Origin: Caulobacterales bacterium RIFCSPHIGHO2_01_FULL_70_19
GTDB lineage: Bacteria; Pseudomonadota; Alphaproteobacteria; Caulobacterales; Caulobacteraceae
NCBI GenBank assembly: GCA_001794825.1
Contig: MGLK01000012.1
Span: forward strand, 215,070-248,537
Direction of reading: 5' to 3'
DNA length: 33,468 bases
In this document: piece by piece, positions 32,437 through 33,468 of the stretch
How the letters are laid out: every line of letters starts with the position of its first letter
Numbering within the stretch: position 1 is the first letter of the stretch
Program-made: the position numbers and the translations under genes
Notes under the pieces: generated by a model
Databases searched by the model: none
Told to the model about the DNA's origin: nothing
What the model saw: only the letters and a program-made list of their open reading frames with translations

Positions 32437-33333
32437 ATGCAGACCCATACCCAGGGCGGCGCCGAGATCGCCGCCTTCCACGATGCGAAGACCGGCAGTT
32501 GGCAGTATGTTGTCATCGATCCTGCGACGCAGGCGGCGGCGATCATCGATCCGGTCTGGGACTTCGACGAGAAGGCGGCGGCGACCTCAACGGGTAACGC
32601 GGAAGCCATCCTCGCCTTCGTCCAGAAGCGGGCGCTCAAGGTGGAGTGGATTCTCGACACCCATCCTCACGCGGACCACTTTTCGGCCGGGCCGTGGCTG
32701 AAGGAGCGGCTGGGCGCCCCGACCGCCATCGGCGAGAAGGTGATTGAGGTCCAAACATTGTGGAAGGACCTCTACGGCCTGCCGGACGACTTCCCGACCG
32801 ACGGCAGGCAGTGGGACCGGCTGTTCAGAACGGGCGACACCTTCCGGGTCGGCGACCTGGCGGGCCGCGTGATGTTCTCGCCAGGGCATACCCTAGCCTC
32901 CATAACCTATGTGATCGGGGGCAACGCCTTCGTCCACGACACCTTGATGATGCCCGATGCGGGCACATCCCGAGCGGACTTCCCCGGCGGCGACGCCCAC
33001 GCCCTGTATCGCAGCATCGGGGACATTCTCGCGTTGCCGGACGACACGGGAGTCTTCGTCGGCCACGACTACGGCCCCGACGGCCGGGACCCGGCATGCT
33101 TCAGCACAGTGGCGGAGCAGAAGGCCGACAACATCCACGTGGGCGGCAAGCGCTCCGAAGCCGACTTCGTCGCCCTGCGCGAGCGGCGTGACGCCACCCT
33201 GCCGCTCCCCAACCTGATGCTTTACGCGCTGCAGGTGAACATTCGCGGAGGTCGGCTGCCCGACCCGGAGGCGAACGGCCGCGTTTACTTCCGCATTCCG
33301 GCCAATCGGTTCGAGCCGACCGACGGCGGCTAA
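32437..33333 (+). CDS. Second persulfide dioxygenase-like metallo-beta-lactamase protein
   Basis: A 298-residue protein of the same class as the MBL gene at 25360 but clearly diverged: THPHADHFSAG gives H76, H78, D80, H81, then SPGHTLASITYVIG, HDTLMMPDAGTSRADFPGGDA and GHDYGPDGRD. The D-x-G-T-x-R-x-D-F-P-G-G-D segment is shared by both. Starts at 32437 with GGAG 7 nt upstream. It lies 108 nt after the ScsC-like gene, with hairpins between, so may be co-regulated with the thiol-disulfide operon. Likely also acts on persulfides or related thiols, but the different active-site surroundings may mean another substrate. Confidence 0.9.
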   Translation: MQTHTQGGAEIAAFHDAKTGSWQYVVIDPATQAAAIIDPVWDFDEKAAATSTGNAEAILAFVQKRALKVEWILDTHPHADHFSAGPWLKERLGAPTAIGEKVIEVQTLWKDLYGLPDDFPTDGRQWDRLFRTGDTFRVGDLAGRVMFSPGHTLASITYVIGGNAFVHDTLMMPDAGTSRADFPGGDAHALYRSIGDILALPDDTGVFVGHDYGPDGRDPACFSTVAEQKADNIHVGGKRSEADFVALRERRDATLPLPNLMLYALQVNIRGGRLPDPEANGRVYFRIPANRFEPTDGG

Positions 33334-33433
33334 GGATCAGCTCCAGATGGCGAGAAGCGGACGTCTCTAACGGCCGCTGTGAGTCGAGGCCGTGTAGAAA
33401 CGCGCTGAGCTGGCGTGGGGCGGAGGTGTTATC

Positions 33434-33450
33434 GAGGCGCAGAGCGCCTC
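33434..33450 (+). terminator. Hairpin downstream of the second MBL gene
   Basis: GAGGCGC and GCGCCTC form a 7-bp stem with an AGA loop, followed by CTTCTC. It begins about 100 nt after the stop codon. A modest terminator is possible. The bases from 33334 to 33433 hold no gene I can support. Confidence 0.4.
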
Positions 33451-33468
33451 CTTCTCAGGCTCTGATCG

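Overview
The window is about 33.5 kb of GC-rich, densely packed bacterial DNA. Gene content and style (TauE/rhodanese/BigR, Czc cluster with a HupE-like protein and membrane anchor, Scs-type thiol-disulfide genes, coupled genes with ATGA overlaps) suggest an alphaproteobacterium, possibly of the Caulobacterales (Brevundimonas-like). This is an inference from protein character; no rRNA or tRNA is present to confirm it.

Left part, 1-10.4 kb, minus strand: a complete-looking histidine operon read right to left as trpR-like regulator, hisG, hisD, a hisC-like/hisB fusion, hisH, hisA, hisF, hisIE. It is followed by a 59-residue unknown ORF and then a single-chain 5-oxoprolinase (HyuA-HyuB) that runs off the window start. 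The layout and protein types (long HisG, fused HisIE, HisF and HisB resembling gammaproteobacterial forms) look like the classic gammaproteobacterial operon. Its most striking feature is a shortened HisC-like domain without its PLP lysine (Leu150 in its place), fused in frame to HisB. A palindromic operator candidate lies directly before the regulator gene.

Middle, 10.5-14.1 kb: a small secreted protein, two unrecognised proteins in convergent orientation, and an IS110-family (IS1111-type) insertion sequence. The IS has recognisable subterminal inverted repeats and a 250-nt non-coding 3' end where a guide (bridge/seek) RNA would be expected.

Right part, 14.2-23.1 kb: a divalent-metal resistance cluster. 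An MFS transporter converges on a minus-strand operon encoding a His-rich CzcI-like protein, CzcC, CzcB, CzcA, a HupE/UreJ-like membrane protein and a membrane-anchored periplasmic protein.

Far right, 23.3-33.3 kb: a sulfur/thiol-stress region. A BigR/SqrR-type ArsR repressor heads a minus-strand operon (repressor, rhodanese, YgaP-like membrane rhodanese, TauE exporter), divergent from a persulfide-dioxygenase-like metallo-beta-lactamase gene, with a 31-bp palindrome between them. Next come a DUF302 protein and a QseBC/PmrAB-like two-component system. These are divergent from a DsbD/ScsB - TlpA - DsbA/ScsC set followed by a second metallo-beta-lactamase; a CTTAAG-N5-CTTAAG box sits between. 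Together these genes could sense reactive sulfur, oxidise and export it, and repair envelope thiols under metal stress.
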